From Bactericera cockerelli (Eukaryota > Arthropoda > Insecta > Hemiptera > Triozidae): a DNA stretch of 64,000 nucleotides. A program made the translations under genes and the position numbers. Location: positions 2,066,613 to 2,130,612 of the forward strand of contig CM044957.1 in assembly GCA_024516035.1 (NCBI GenBank), given 5' to 3'. The notes beneath the pieces are model-generated. The model had not been told where the DNA came from, searched no databases, and was given only the letters and a program-made list of their open reading frames with translations. Below, one piece after another: positions 11,406 through 32,900 of the stretch (its first letter is position 1; each line of letters begins with the position of its first letter).

Positions 11406-11622
11406 TCTGTCCCGGTAGCTCAGTGGTAAAGGCCGCACTCTGTGAATCCGGAGATTCCAGAGGTCGTCGGTTCGAAACCCATCCGGGATCCGAGACATGA
11501 CAAGTTATCCTCCCATTTGGGATTTTTACCACATAATAATATGTCTTGGACTTACTGCTGGAATAATGGGACTTTAATAGTTTTAATCGGGCAGCATAAA
11601 TAAGGCGATATTATTATTACTC
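11406..11622 (+). repeat. SINE type E, well preserved
   Basis: The head folds as a tRNA ('gtcccggtagctcagtggta', 'gtcggttcgaaacccatccg'). It is followed by 'cctcccatttgggattttta', 'gtcttggacttactgctgga' and the tail 'aatcgggcagcataaataag', 'gcgatattattatta'. The tail ends about 22 bp before the acceptor of the first P450 exon. The shared tail at 54672-54752 shows it is a SINE, not a tRNA gene. Confidence 0.7.
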
Positions 11623-11641
11623 GTATTTCCATTCTCCACAG

Positions 11642-19425
<7,784 letters not shown>

Positions 19426-19571
19426 TGAGAACAACACCCAGAACAGTGATAGGATCAAACCCATAGAATAGCTATCTCAAGTTTTTCTGATATATTTTGC
19501 TACATATTTATTTCATTTCCATACCTAACAGAAAACTTTATACTTGTCCATAGTAATATGATATCGGAAAA

Positions 19572-19577
19572 AATAAA
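19572..19577 (+). promoter_or_regulatory. Putative polyadenylation signal of the P450 gene
   Basis: AATAAA lies 147 bp after the stop, just before a SINE begins. It is placed only by motif and position. Confidence 0.45.
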
Positions 19578-19584
19578 GATGATC

Positions 19585-19885
19585 CCGCAATTAGCTCAGA
19601 AGTGAAATACTCGCTTGCCATTCGGAAGTTCCCGGAATCTCCGCACCGACAAAAAAATTGCACTCTAAAATTGGTTACAGTTGTTTGTAAGGTATACCTT
19701 CCGATGCGCTCGTGTTGACCCAGCACCTAATTGGGAAGTATTGTGTCACTTCTTGCCCATCAGAGGGAAGACTTATTACGAGATGGGTAAGGTACAATAT
19801 AGACCACAAGCGTCTACAGTAGTACTTCATGGCTACGAAATAAAAAGGCTGTGAATTTTTTTCTTTTTTTTTACAGAAAGATTTG
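19585..19885 (+). repeat. SINE type C (tRNA-Gly-like head)
   Basis: 'ttagctcagaagtgaaatac', 'ctcgcttgccattcggaag', 'ttggttacagttgtttgtaa', 'gctcgtgttgacccagcacc', 'attgtgtcacttcttgccca' and 'aaaaaggctgtgaattttt'. Copies are at 34126, 35826, 47405 and 48229. Confidence 0.75.
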
Positions 19886-20971
19886 TTGTACAATTTCTAT
19901 GTAATAGATGTTGAGATTAATGTGTTCTATTTCATCAAAATATATGTACCCATATGGTTCAGTTAACTAATGATAGTATGTACGATACCATTAACTCTTT
20001 TCGTGCTTTCCAAACATCGACCATTACATTATTGAATAGGGAGCTTCGTACACATTAATTCCATCGACACGAGAAATGAATTAGAAGCAACATGAATGAA
20101 ACATGGTTTGCACTAAGTCACTCATATACTTCTTATGTACTTTATGTACTACTTATATACTTTATGTATGTACCACGTCATTTATAAATTACCTGCGTGG
20201 GGCAAATTGAAAGAGAAAAATGGGGTACCTACCTCTACCTGTGCCTTTTCATGAGATCAATAAAACTGAAGTTCTAACAAGAAAGCAACATTTCAATGTC
20301 TCAGTACACTCAAACGGAGTACTTTTACGTTCAAGGGACTTTGCAAAAGTATTTTATGAAAATGAAACGGAAAATAGTGGAAACCCGTGCAACATTTTTT
20401 TCCAATTTACTCTGCTTTGAAAAAAGTATCCTTGGCTTTGGAAGTATTTGTAACATGTCAAGATTGTCAAGTGAATGATTGATACCTACCTGTAATGTAG
20501 TACGTCTAAAAGAGTTTGACATATTAATATTTTTTACCTCTAATAGTATGCTATGTAGTATTTATCTGTAAGATATCCATTATTTGAATGTAAAAATGCT
20601 TTAATAGTAAACTAAGTTTGTACCAAATGAATAAGAAAGACGTTTTATTTCATTTCTAAAACTAACAGTAGTTGGAAGTTTATTTTACAAGTTTCCTTTT
20701 GGAAATGTATCTTCGGGGTTCTAAGAAAAACCAGAGATACCTAGTATTTATAATAATAAAACAAATTAATATATTATTTAAAACACACCATTCCATAATT
20801 ATAAGATCTATAAGGACTATTTGAAAACAAACTAGCAACTTCGAGACGGTTTTTTAAAAAGTTTCCAGTTCTTATAGAAAAATCTGAACTCTAACTTCCA
20901 TATTAATAATTAAGTGACATCAGTGAAGAGTTTTGTCATTTAATAACACATTTAATCTCTCTAGACGTTGT
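19886..20971. other. Non-coding region between two converging genes
   Basis: AT-rich; short frames near 20220-20478 carry no recognisable protein. It holds the 3' flanks of the P450 (plus) and the repeat-protein gene (minus). A minus-strand AATAAA (plus 20644-20649) could serve the latter. Confidence 0.4.
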
Positions 20972-23900
20972 TTAAATTCCCCAACTGGACAGCAAATGAT
21001 TGAAAGTGAAGTATTTCTTCCACCTATCACCGCCCCTGCCTTTAATATCAGGTCTCTTCACATCATAGGTAGCATGACCTTTCACATCTTTTTGTAGCTC
21101 TCTAGGCAATGATTCTGAATCATATGTCTCAGATTTTGTCAGCAGTTTGCTTTTGTCGTTGACAATATCAACTTGTAACTTTCTATCTGCCACGTCCCTC
21201 ACCTCTCTCCTTGGAGCAAAGTAGAAGTGAGTACCTCTACTGAGTCGTTCATCTTTGTCACTTGATAGTTCTTCACTAAGTTCGAATGTAGGAACAGATG
21301 CATCTACATTTACTTCAGTTGTGGCTTGACCAAATCGTCTGAACCCTTTCAGTCCTGTTTTTCTGACTGATGGCAAAATAGGATTTTCATTGCTTTCGGG
21401 AATGACAAAGCTGAATCGTCGGCCTCCTTTTATGTTTCTCACTCTTTGAGTTGTTGGTTGATCAGTGGTTGAAGCAGTTATGAAGAAACGACGATGTCCT
21501 TTGATTCCTGTCGCTTTTGTAGTACTCCTCGGGTGGTTGGTTGTCGGTTCTTTGATGACAGGAACCTCTGTTGTAATTGGAATGTAAGTTGTCGGTTGTA
21601 TTTTTACGATAGGCACTTCAGTGGTGAAAAATGGAGTGGTTTCAGAGTGCGATTTCCGCGTTGTATAGATTTCTTTGTGAATCTCCGTTGTGCTTTCATG
21701 TGGTACAGGGTAGAGTTTAATACTGAAGCCTTTGGTAACTGGTTCCACTGTTGTGGTAGAAATGTGGGGTGCAACAGTATTATCGTTACCAATTAATGTT
21801 GGTGTAGTTTCGTAAACAACTGGTCTGTCGGTGATAAAAAGTGGTCTTTTTGTAATAAAGATAGTGGGTTGAGTCGTTGGAACGTCATATTTGTCAGCAG
21901 GTGTAGTGACGTCATAAAGATGGCGCACAGTTGTGCTGGGTATATGTGGTTCGATAGTGGTTGGATGGTCACCCTTCAAAGGAATCTCTGTATTGTAGTG
22001 CGGTTTTATTGTTGTTGGAATTCCTATATCATAAATGGGTTTGACAGTGAGAGGAACTTCTGTGGTCAGATGTTTTCTTATTCCTTTCACATTTGTGTTG
22101 TCCAGATCTGTTACCGGGAAAATGGGATATAATGTAGGTCGTATAAACGAGTGAGGCGTTGTTTCTTCACGTGTATCTTTGAATGTAACAACTTCCGGAG
22201 TTTGTGTTGAGTACTGTATTTCAGGAACAATAGTCGTGTGAAAATGAGTATTTTTATGTCCTTTAGGAACTTCTGTTGTGAATGGTTGCTCAGTTGGTTC
22301 TGCAGCAGTGACTGTATGATAGTTAAAAGATGGATAGCTGGAAGTGATAGGAACTTGGGGTTTCAGGACACTTCCGTGGTCAATGGTATACTCGAAACCT
22401 TTAGATCCGGAATTGTGGAACTCGACCCCAGAGTATCCACCCGGACCCTGATGGTTTTGAGGGACCAGAACGGGAGGGAATTTGACACCGCGCTCAATCG
22501 GATTCACCGGAACAAGTGGGTGGAATAAGAAAGTTGGAATCTTTATTGTGGACTGAGTAGGAAGCTTTGTTGTGAACACATCTGGTTTCTGAGTTGTCGG
22601 ACGTGTTTCCCACACCCATTCGTCATAAGAAGTTGATGTTTTATGAACGTACGGAGTTTTTGTTGGTTCAGGAGCTGCGGGAGAGTAGTTAGACTTTTCC
22701 GTACGAGTTTTAATAAATGTAGGGACCGTTGTATATTGAGAATCATCTACATGGTGTTCAGTGACAAATGTAGGTACCGTTGTATATTGAGAATCATCTA
22801 CATGGTGTTCTGTGACAAATGTAGGTTGCGTTGTGTATTGAGAATCATCCACATGGTGTTCAGTGACAAATGTAGGTTGCGTTGTGTATTGAGAATCATC
22901 TACATGGTGTCCAGTGACAAATGTAGGTTGTGTTGTGTATTGAGAATCATCTACAAAAGTAGGTTTGGTTGTATATTGAACATCGTCCATGTGATGTTCA
23001 GTTACAAAAGTAGGTTTGGTTGTATATTGAACATCGTCTATGTGATGTTCAGTTACAAAAGTAGGTTGAGTTGTATATTGAACATCGTCTATGTGATGTT
23101 CAGTTACAAAAGTAGGTTGAGTTGTATATTGAACATCGTCTATGTGATTTTCAGTTACAAAAGTAGGTTTGGTTGTATACTGAACATCGTCTATATGATG
23201 TTCAGTTACAAAAGTAGGTTTGGTTGTATATTGAACATCGTCTATGTGATGTTCAGTTACAAAAGTAGGTTTGGTTGTATACTGAACATCGTCTATGTGA
23301 TGTTCCGTTACAAAAGTAGGTTCGGTTGTATATTGAACATCGTCTATGTGATGTTCAGTTACAAAAGTGGGTTTGGTTGTATATTGAACATCGTCAATCT
23401 GTGTTTCATCTTTGTCCACAGTATCTCTGACAAAGAGAGGTTTGGTTTCACATTGGATACAAGTGTCACCTCTAGTTGGGCCCTCATCTTTTGCGTCAAC
23501 TTTACCCACATAGACAATTTCTTGTGCCTTCTGCTCAACGGAAGGCTCAGAAATGATGGCTGGAGGGTCAATGATGTGGGATTGCTTCTCAAGGGCTTGG
23601 ACATACTCTCTGTGGTCATCAATATCGTTTGAAATGTGCACATCAAGTGCCCCGTCCGTGTGGTTGAGGGTTTGGGGTGGTGTTTGAGCAGGAACAGTGT
23701 GCGATACTGAAACAAGAAAGCGGAATTCAGTATTATGTTGTAGCAAAGAAACTTTATTATTATAAACGCTTGGAATGAAAACTAGAAACTTAAGGTAACA
23801 TCTAATTGTAACATATTTTATACAGTAGAACCCCGTTATTATGAACCCCGATATTATGAACTTCGGATAAAATGAACTTTTTTCCGGCCGATTTTTTTCT

Positions 23901-26900
23901 TTTTTTGCGACGTTTTCTTCGAAATGGAAAATTTACTCTCATTTTCCGGACTGAATACTCAGATCTAAGAGATCTTTTGATGTTGAGTTTCGATGGTTGG
24001 AAAAACAACCAGAAGTCCATGTAGTGCAGCTATTACAGCTTAAACAAATGAAAGATCTTGTTTTAGAGAAGAGGAGAAAACAAACAAAGCAAACAAATAT
24101 TACTGACTTCTATAAATCTTCACAATAGGTCTATGTAGTATTTACGTATGTACTTAATCTGTACTTAAAATAACATTCAAATACATGTACCCCCGTTTGT
24201 GAGACTAAAATTTGCCTTTATACCTACATTATGTAATTATATGGAACCCCGATATTATGAACTTTTACATTGAACCCCGTTATTATGAACTACCCCTGGT
24301 CCCAATTAGTTCATAATAACGGGGTTCTACTGATAATATATGAGACTAGGATTCATTGTCATCTGGACTAATTCATAGCTTCTGGCTATGACTAATTCGT
24401 CTAGCTAGTCTCAAAATATAATAATTATTATAAAATATGACCGACCCCAGTAGCTTCATAGATAAGGCGGCGAACTTGTAATCTGGAGTTCGGTGGTTCA
24501 AGTCTCGGTTTCAGCGTGGATTTAGTAAATCGCGTTTGAGTAGCTGTAATGTCACATAGGTGATAACACAAAAACTTTTTTTTTATCATTATAAAAAATG
24601 TGAAGTAATATTGAAAACTTGGATTTTTTTAAAACAAACATACACTTGTTAGTATCCAAGCAAAATATGATCTAGTGTCTCCTGAGTCACAATTTTTTAA
24701 TCCTGGAACCTTTTTTTCTAACAAGTTATCTCTACTAACACAGAAGCAAAATAATATGAATATCATTTTTTTTTTTTTTTTTTAAAGTTCATGCAAAATT
24801 AAACCCGTAACACAAAGTCAAATAAAACTCAACGAACAATATTAAACAATAGCATAATAGGTAGGTACTCTGTTTTCTCCTATCACGTTGTACGGACCCC
24901 TGCGAACACAATGGTTGCATATTTTCCGCGCTTTTCTCTACGTGTGCTTCATCTCTAATTAAAGATAAACATGATGAAGCCTTTATTATCAGGTACAGAT
25001 TACTTTATTTTTTAATCAGTGGCGTATGTGGTTACCTTGCGTGAATGGGTTGCGCACTAGGCTCGCGCGCAGGTTTTAATCCCGGCAGTGGCGGAAAAGG
25101 CCGTGTACTTTGAAATTGAACCATTGGCATCTGGTACCGGACCTTAGTATCTTGAGATCGATAAGGCGGCGGACTTGTAATCGGAGGTCGGTGAAAGTCC
25201 CAAGTTAAGCAAATATTTAGTATGCTCAAAAGATTAACTATTCACAAAAGGTTTGTTGAGGTTTTGGCCCTCGCGGCCCCTAATGACTCATTAGAAGAAG
25301 AGGAAGAAAATATTTCGTGTTTGAGTTTAAGTAGTTGTGATATGAAGAGTGCTATTAATAGATATATCATAACTTTTTTTAATTAAATAACTGTCATCTG
25401 CTAGCAAGCCAAGTGTTCCCAACCCTCTTGACTACGATAACTACCTCCCGTTGTCAAACTCTCACATGAAGGATGAAAAATTCATGCATTGGGTGGGAGT
25501 CGAACCCATGGATCACCACTCGTTCTGTATTTCCAGAGTGCAGCACTTCAAACCACTCGACCACAAGTGTTCTTACAAGGACGTCACGCCTCCAAGTTCC
25601 ATCCTGGCTAGACAGTACCCCCCACCACTCCTTTCTACCCCAATTCCACTCCTACCTACCCCCACCCCCAGCCATTATTTCCAGCTAATTGACTTTGAGA
25701 GAGAGCACATGGCCATTGTTTTGTAGGTCACTCTACTGCCGAGCTTTCCCATTCTGCTGTGTTCTGCTAACTCTAGTGTCTGTGAGTGGAAATTGCATGT
25801 CCGAGCGTTCTGGTTTTTAGTTGGGGAGGGGGGGCAGGTTAGAGTAGCTGGCTCCCGTTCCAAAAAGCACTCTCATAATCCCCGCGTCAACCGTCACACA
25901 GCGCGCTCTGATTAGTTTGTTTGAACGCAACAGCAAATCAGAGTGCGTTCTGTGACGGTTTAATCAATAAATATAATTCATTTGTACAATTTATACAGGG
26001 GAGTATGTGGTACATAGTCAAAATTAAAAAAGCTAATATTAATATCATCTACTTGGTGTTCAGTGACAAATGTAGGAGAGTGCTTTCTAGAGCGAAGGCC
26101 AGGTACGATATTTTATACATTTAATTATAAAATTATGAATACTTTTCTTATCCAGAGTCGTTGAACCGTTAAAACCACAAATTCCCGCTCTGTCATCTAA
26201 GTTAAGCAAAGTCCACTCTGGTCAGGACTTGGTAGTGATAAATCAAACTTGACCCTACGTCATGCTGACCATTCCCGGGCCAAACCATTCTGGGTGAGGA
26301 TATTGTACGCTAGCTCAAGAATTTCCAGTGGAGGGAAAAACCCCGGTGTCTATAATTTATTAGTTCGATATTAAAAATACGTTGAGAAAAAAATACAAAT
26401 CAACTTATTTCACAAAATATCTTTCCTCGAACAGAATAAGAAACAGTTCAAGGCAGGATGAAATTCCTGTAGCAAAAAAAATCTGTCAAAAATTCCGCTG
26501 TCACCAGGATTTGAACCCGCAACCTTTCGGTCAAGAAGCAGAGTTGTTAACCATTTCACCACCGAGTTATCAGAACTTACCCAGACTATTGTTCTCATCT
26601 AAGACACTGTGTCGGGAACCGTCCACCCGCTTCTGGGAATCGTCAGGAAACTGGAAATCTGGAATGTTAACAGGGGAAACCCCCCGCCCTTTATATTTTA
26701 TTGACATAAAACAAGAGAGGAAGAGAGAGAGAGAAAGAAAAAAAAAAGACAAAGAAATATCAGGAAAAGAGAGATAGAGAGAGAGAGAGACAAACAAAAA
26801 TTAGGAAAAGAGAGAGGAAGACAAGAAATGGGTCTACTTGTAGAAAAGATAGAAAAAAGAGAGAAGGAGAGAAATAATCAAAGAAGGGAAAAGTCAGACA

Positions 26901-29900
26901 AAGTGAAAAAGAAAATAGAGCAAAAGATATCAAGTAAGTGAGATAAAGAGAGAGAAAGAAAGAAAGAAAGGGATTTGTGAACTGTATAGAGAGAGTTCAC
27001 AGTTTATTGATAAAGTGTATTTATTCGCGGTGCAGGCAAGAGTTCGGGCGGAAAACAAACACTCCTTGTAGACCTGTTGCATTTTACTATGAAGAGAGAT
27101 GCAATAGGTGTGCAAGGTTTTTTTTGTAGGTATACTTCTTTTTTTAAAGTTCTTTTTATGAGAAGATTCTATCTTTTATAGAATAATCCCCTTTAATGAA
27201 CGCAATGTACTAGATAAACGAATTGGGCCCCGAAAATAAATTTAATATATTATTTAAATGCGATACAAACAGCATCAGTCATTGCTCTAGAGTGCGCCTA
27301 GAGTGTAGTTTTTATCTATTTATTGTACATATAAGATCAAGTTTTATTTACATAGAATATATACATACATAGATATTGAGATTATAAAACAAAACTTGAT
27401 CAAGGGCGGTGCTAATGACAGCGGCATACTCTTTCGCACCACCCTTGATAAAAAACAGTAGATGTATTATTTAAAAAAAGAAAAGAAAATGAATAAGAAA
27501 AATCTCAATAAATGTAAACGATCCTTTTTAAATAATTTAATGTGTAATTAAATTTATTATATAACTAACATATTGTTCTACTTCTATTGGGACTAAGGTG
27601 TCCTGTCTTCTAGCATTTGTCTCATATTGAAGCGATGAAGTCATGTTTAAGAGATGTTGTGTCATATTTAACTAATTAAGTAACCCGCCCTAAATATTCT
27701 TTTTTTCCATGAATATTCTTTTTTTCCCTAGATATTGAGTTTGTTATGGATTTTTAAATGTGAAGTAATAAAAATAATATTTTATTATTACTTCACATTG
27801 AAAAATCCATGTAATATATTTATATAAATACACTTAATAATTTATTATTATTATGTGTACTCTTCAGTACACAAGTACTTTTATGTCTCTATTAATAGGA
27901 TACATTAGAGTTACAATGTCCTAGATTCCTTCTTTTGTCTTCAATGATAAATCTTTTTTACTAAAATAGGTATTACTCATAATTTAAAATTGTGTATTGT
28001 AATCAAAAGTGTAATTTTACAGCAAATTAGCTACAATCTTTAATTGAATGCTAGCCTAACATATCATAAAAATAACTGAGCGTTGTGAAACCAAAATTGA
28101 TTTGGAAGTCATAAAATACATTATTAATTTATTTATTTTATTTATTATTATTCAACAATAGACAGAAAAATCGTGGCATGATTTTAGATCCGCCCCTTGG
28201 ATGGGAAACTAACAATGAGTCTCAAGATATTGACATAAACGAAGAAAAGAGATCCATCTATGTTCCCACAATTCCCTATTTCCGTGAAAAGTACGGAATT
28301 GAACACTGGATCGTGTCTGGATTGTGGTTTGGCGTGCGAGGAACAGCATCACCATTTCTAAAACAATTTTTCAAAACCAATAATATACAACGGCGAAGAC
28401 TCGAAGAACTTTGTCTAACAGTTATGAAAGATACCCTTCATATCATACAAAAACATCTATATTCAAACCAAAGTTGAACTCAAAAGAAGTTTACCGGAAA
28501 GAATGAACCTCACCAGAAAGAAGAAAGAAAAAAAAAATCTATGAATACAATGTTCTCGATTGATTCTAGCAGTCCGTTAAAATAATAAATTTTAATTGTT
28601 TCTCTCTTCCATAAAATGATCTACTAAATACCTTCAATAATTTACAGAATCTTACCTGCATCTGTGTAAACGCCTCCAAATTTGAGGCCGTGATATGAAA
28701 AACCTCTCTTGCCATACTTGACGTCTGAAAGATAGCAAAATAAAATTGGTACTGAGTAAATTTATATATTTAGTTTAAATAAAATATTGTGTACACAAAT
28801 TTCCAAGGGGCTGTATACTTATATAAAATAATGTTCCTATAATTTTACAACCAAAGATTTTCGTTTGTTCAAATAATTTATTTGTATTAGCGCCTGGTAT
28901 TTATTCTATTTATTCTATGGAACAGCTTCCCCATTCCTTATGAAGTTCTTTGCTAATCATAACATCAATAAAAAAAAATTGACTGACCTGACCCAAGTGA
29001 TTATGAAAGACACCCTGAATATTATTAACAAGCACTTATAGGGTAGGTGGGGGGAAGAGTACGCGCAGTGTAAGAGTACGCAGGCGTAGTTTTCATAGAA
29101 GGAAGCAACGTATTTCAACAGGAATCAGCGCGATTGTACAGATTATGATTAAGAGCTCACCAAATTATTTAGATTTGGCCTAGGAAGAAAGCAGGCTGCA
29201 ATAATGAGGTAAGAAATTTTTTTGGTGTCGCGATCTAATTTATTTGAAATTTAATTTATTTTTAGTTTTTTTTAGTTTTGTGAATTTTCTTAAAGTAATT
29301 ATTTTTTCTGGTTCAGCAAATTCTAAATTTTCATAATTAATTGTCGCTTTTTCGTTTGATAGTGGAGTTACTTTTTAAAATAAATTTAATCTATTCGAAG
29401 CAAAATGGGGTTAGAGTGCGCAAAAGGTTACAGTACGCAAAATGGGGTTAGAATAGATATTTACTAGGTTCTTTGGATGCTTAGTTAGTTGGTGGGTCCT
29501 AAACTTTCCCTGAGTCCTTCCTGAACGTGGCTGTTATCAAATTACTCACAAACCTCACTTACACAAATTTTGGCCAGAAAACCAATTTTGTATGATTTTC
29601 CTATACAAAATACACGGCGTACTCTTGCCCCACGCGGTGGGGTAAGAATACGCAAAAAATGACTTTGCTAAATTAATTTTGCAATTTTTACACCACAAGG
29701 TTGAATCCTACAGTAAAATGTAAAAGGTGGATAACGAACCAGTGCATCAGGGTGCGACATTTCAGGACAATAGATCTAACCGAAAAAATTGGAAAAATTG
29801 AAATGTGTTTTTTGCGTACTCTTCCCCCCACCTACCCTACTCATGAAAAAAAAAAGGAAAAAAATATACTACTTAGCAAAGAATTAGAAAAAAAAAAAAA

Positions 29901-32900
29901 AAAAAAAAACCCATATCTATGTATACTGTGTCAGATGTGGCAACTCGTTATAGAGCAGTTCGTTGAATGAATAAATTTAATTGTTTCTCTCTGCAATATG
30001 CAGTACATTTTTGAAAATTTGATGCTTCCATAATTTATTAATTGTATTTACGCCTGGTATTTATTTTATTAATGCAGTATGCAGTACAATTCAGTTTTAA
30101 ATTTTCTTGACATCTTTGCTGGGGCGAGTACAATTTTCTTATGGACATTTGAGTAAACTGCACTTAGAGTACCTATGTAAAGTTGTACACGTTTTCCTAG
30201 ATTATTATTATATAAAATTTTATTAGGGGCAGATATAATTTTTTTTTTTTTTTTAACAACATTTCCATTTATTTGACAAATAATATAAATTATAACAATA
30301 TAAAATAATAATAGAAAGGTATACCCGTCTTCAAAGTTAAAAACTGTGAAGAAGACGGGGAGTTTGTTTTATAATTAAGTATATATATAAAAAAAAAAAA
30401 TTACTATTTTATTTGATATTATTTATATGAATTAACATAAATAAATATTATTTAATTCCAAGTATTTATCAGTTTTTAAAAATAATTTAAATAAAGGTTT
30501 TAAATTTCTCTTAATCTGTAAATCAGGTATATCAATCAGTTCCTGTGGTAATTCATTTAATAAAATAGTATGTAAGTAAATAAAATGTTTTTTCATGACA
30601 TTGAAATGAACTGGCAAAACTGTTGCTTGACCATTTTGTCTTGTTCTTGATTGTACTCTTGGAACAATGTCTTTACTTTTATATTTATTCATGAAGTATA
30701 TTATTTTAAATAAATAAATTTCTTTTAGTTTAAAAACATCAAATTCTTTGTACAATTGAGCAGACGAAAACATTCTATCCTTTTTTAATATTATTCTTAG
30801 AAGTATATTTTGGGTTGTTTCTAAAGTTTTTAAAGCAGTTTTATTAGCACTACCCCAGGCAATTATTCCATATTGAAGAATGCTTTGTACAAATGAAAAG
30901 TACAGCATTTTTGTTAAATCTAAATCATTTATTTTCGTTACTTTTGAAAATATGTGAATTAATTTACGTAATTTTGAGTTTAATTTTATTATATGTGAGT
31001 CCCATTTAAAGTTATTATCAACATCAATTCCTAAGTATGTAAATTTATCTACCCTTTTTAATGTTATACAATTACATGATATATCTGTGTACGTATTAGA
31101 ACATGAATGAATTGTTATTTTTGAATCATGTGGTTGACCTTTTTTAGTTAAAGAAATGGTCATATATGTTGTTTTTTCTGGGCTTATGTGAAGATAAAGT
31201 GATTTGAACCATTTATTAATGCTGTTGATGTCAGTGTTTGCTTGCTCATGTATATTGTTCCAATTTTTGCCTGTGTAAATTAAGAGAGTGTCATCTGCAA
31301 ATGTGTATATTTTGGCTGAACTAATAAGTGTAATGTTATTAGTATAAAGTAAATAAAACAAAGGTGATAGACAAGTTCCTTGACTAAGACCAAAAATTGA
31401 TGTTGTACAGTCACTTATTTCATTATTTAGTTTTACATTTTGTTTTCTGTTTGATAGGTAAGAGTTAATCCAATTTAGAACATTATTTCTTATGTTAATA
31501 TTGTTAAGTATTTTTAATAAACTTTCTTTTTCTACGCAATCAAAAGCTTTTTTAATATCTAAAGATATAGCTATAATTTTATCATTATTATTTAATGCAT
31601 TCATTATATAAGATGAAAAAGAGCAATTAAGCATATTTTACCTAAAGTATTACCTAAATCACTGAAGACTAGGCAAGGAAAAATGACAAAAATTGAACCT
31701 GGATAGGTCAGAACTCAGAACTTCAGTGTCAGCAACTTATTTGTCTTATATAATATACAGGGTGAGCATAAAGTCTCACCCCACCCCCCGTATCTCGAGA
31801 ATGGTTGAAAATACAAGAAAACGCAAAAACCCGTATTCCTTCATTTTGAGGAGGATTAATTTTCAGCCAAAAAAAATTGACTACACGGCCCCAGTCAGGC
31901 TGGGCATGGACCAACTTTAAAATCTTAAATAGAATGGTATGTCTTGTGGCATAATATTATAAAGGTCTCATAGAGAGAAGTTCATTACAACAAATTTCAG
32001 TGAGCTACAACTTACCGTTCTCAAGATACAGGGTCGAACGCCCTGCGTAATATCCATATATTTTGACCTATAACTCGTTAACGGTAAATTATAGACAAAT
32101 GAAATTTGTTGATAATAACTCCTTATGACAAGCCCTGTCTAAGAAATTATAACTCGACCTACTCTGTTGATACTAGTTTCTGGTCGGTTTCGTCAGCCAG
32201 CCGGACGAAAAGTCCAAAAAAATTTAACGAAAAAACAAATCCAGTTTTAACTTGTTCGAAAGTTCTTGTCATAAGGAGTTATTATCAACAAATTTCATTT
32301 TTCTGCAATTTACGGTCAACGAGTTATAGGTCAAAATATATGGATATTACGCAGGGCGTTCGACCCTGTATCTCGAGAACGGTAAGTTGTAGCTCACTGA
32401 AATTTGTTGTAATGAACTTTTCTCTATGAGACATTTAACACAATATGCCACAAGACATACCATTCTATTTAAGATTTTAAGGTTAGTCCATGCCCAGCCT
32501 GACTGGGGCCGTGTAGGAAAAAAAAAATTGGCTTAAAATTAATCCTCCTAAAAATTAAGGTATACGGGTTTTTGCGTTTTCTTGTATTTTTAGCCATTCT
32601 CGAGATACGGGGGGTGGGGTGAGACTTTATGCTCACCCTGTATACATAATACATACAACTTTGTACATAATAAATGGTTGCTTATTAAACTGGCTGGAAA
32701 GTTTTCATGTAAATCGTAAACAAATCGTGAAACTTAACGCTGATGATTATCCCCCTGTTGTTAGCCAGTCCACCAGTTCGAATCCCATTACTGATAAAAA
32801 CTCGAGTAGTACATCTACACACGTATACTCAGATGTAATAGATGTGACTTCTGGCTGCATACAGGGTGGACATCTATCCGGCGTTCTGTTTCTATGTTTT

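Noticed and set aside
11406..11482. Functional tRNA gene
   Set aside because: The head folds like a tRNA but is followed by a SINE body and tail found elsewhere (54672-54752).
22708..23400. Regular repeats reminiscent of a CRISPR array
   Set aside because: Units are contiguous without unique spacers, are in frame with a secreted protein, and the window is eukaryotic.
22643..23632. 329-codon open frame on the plus strand
   Set aside because: It is antisense to the 51-bp coding array; a repeat unit divisible by three with no stop in that frame stays open automatically. It has no acceptor, domain or independent signal.
32619..32658. Start of the RT frame as a real N-terminus
   Set aside because: These codons lie in the end of the foldback element; the LINE itself is truncated and begins after it.
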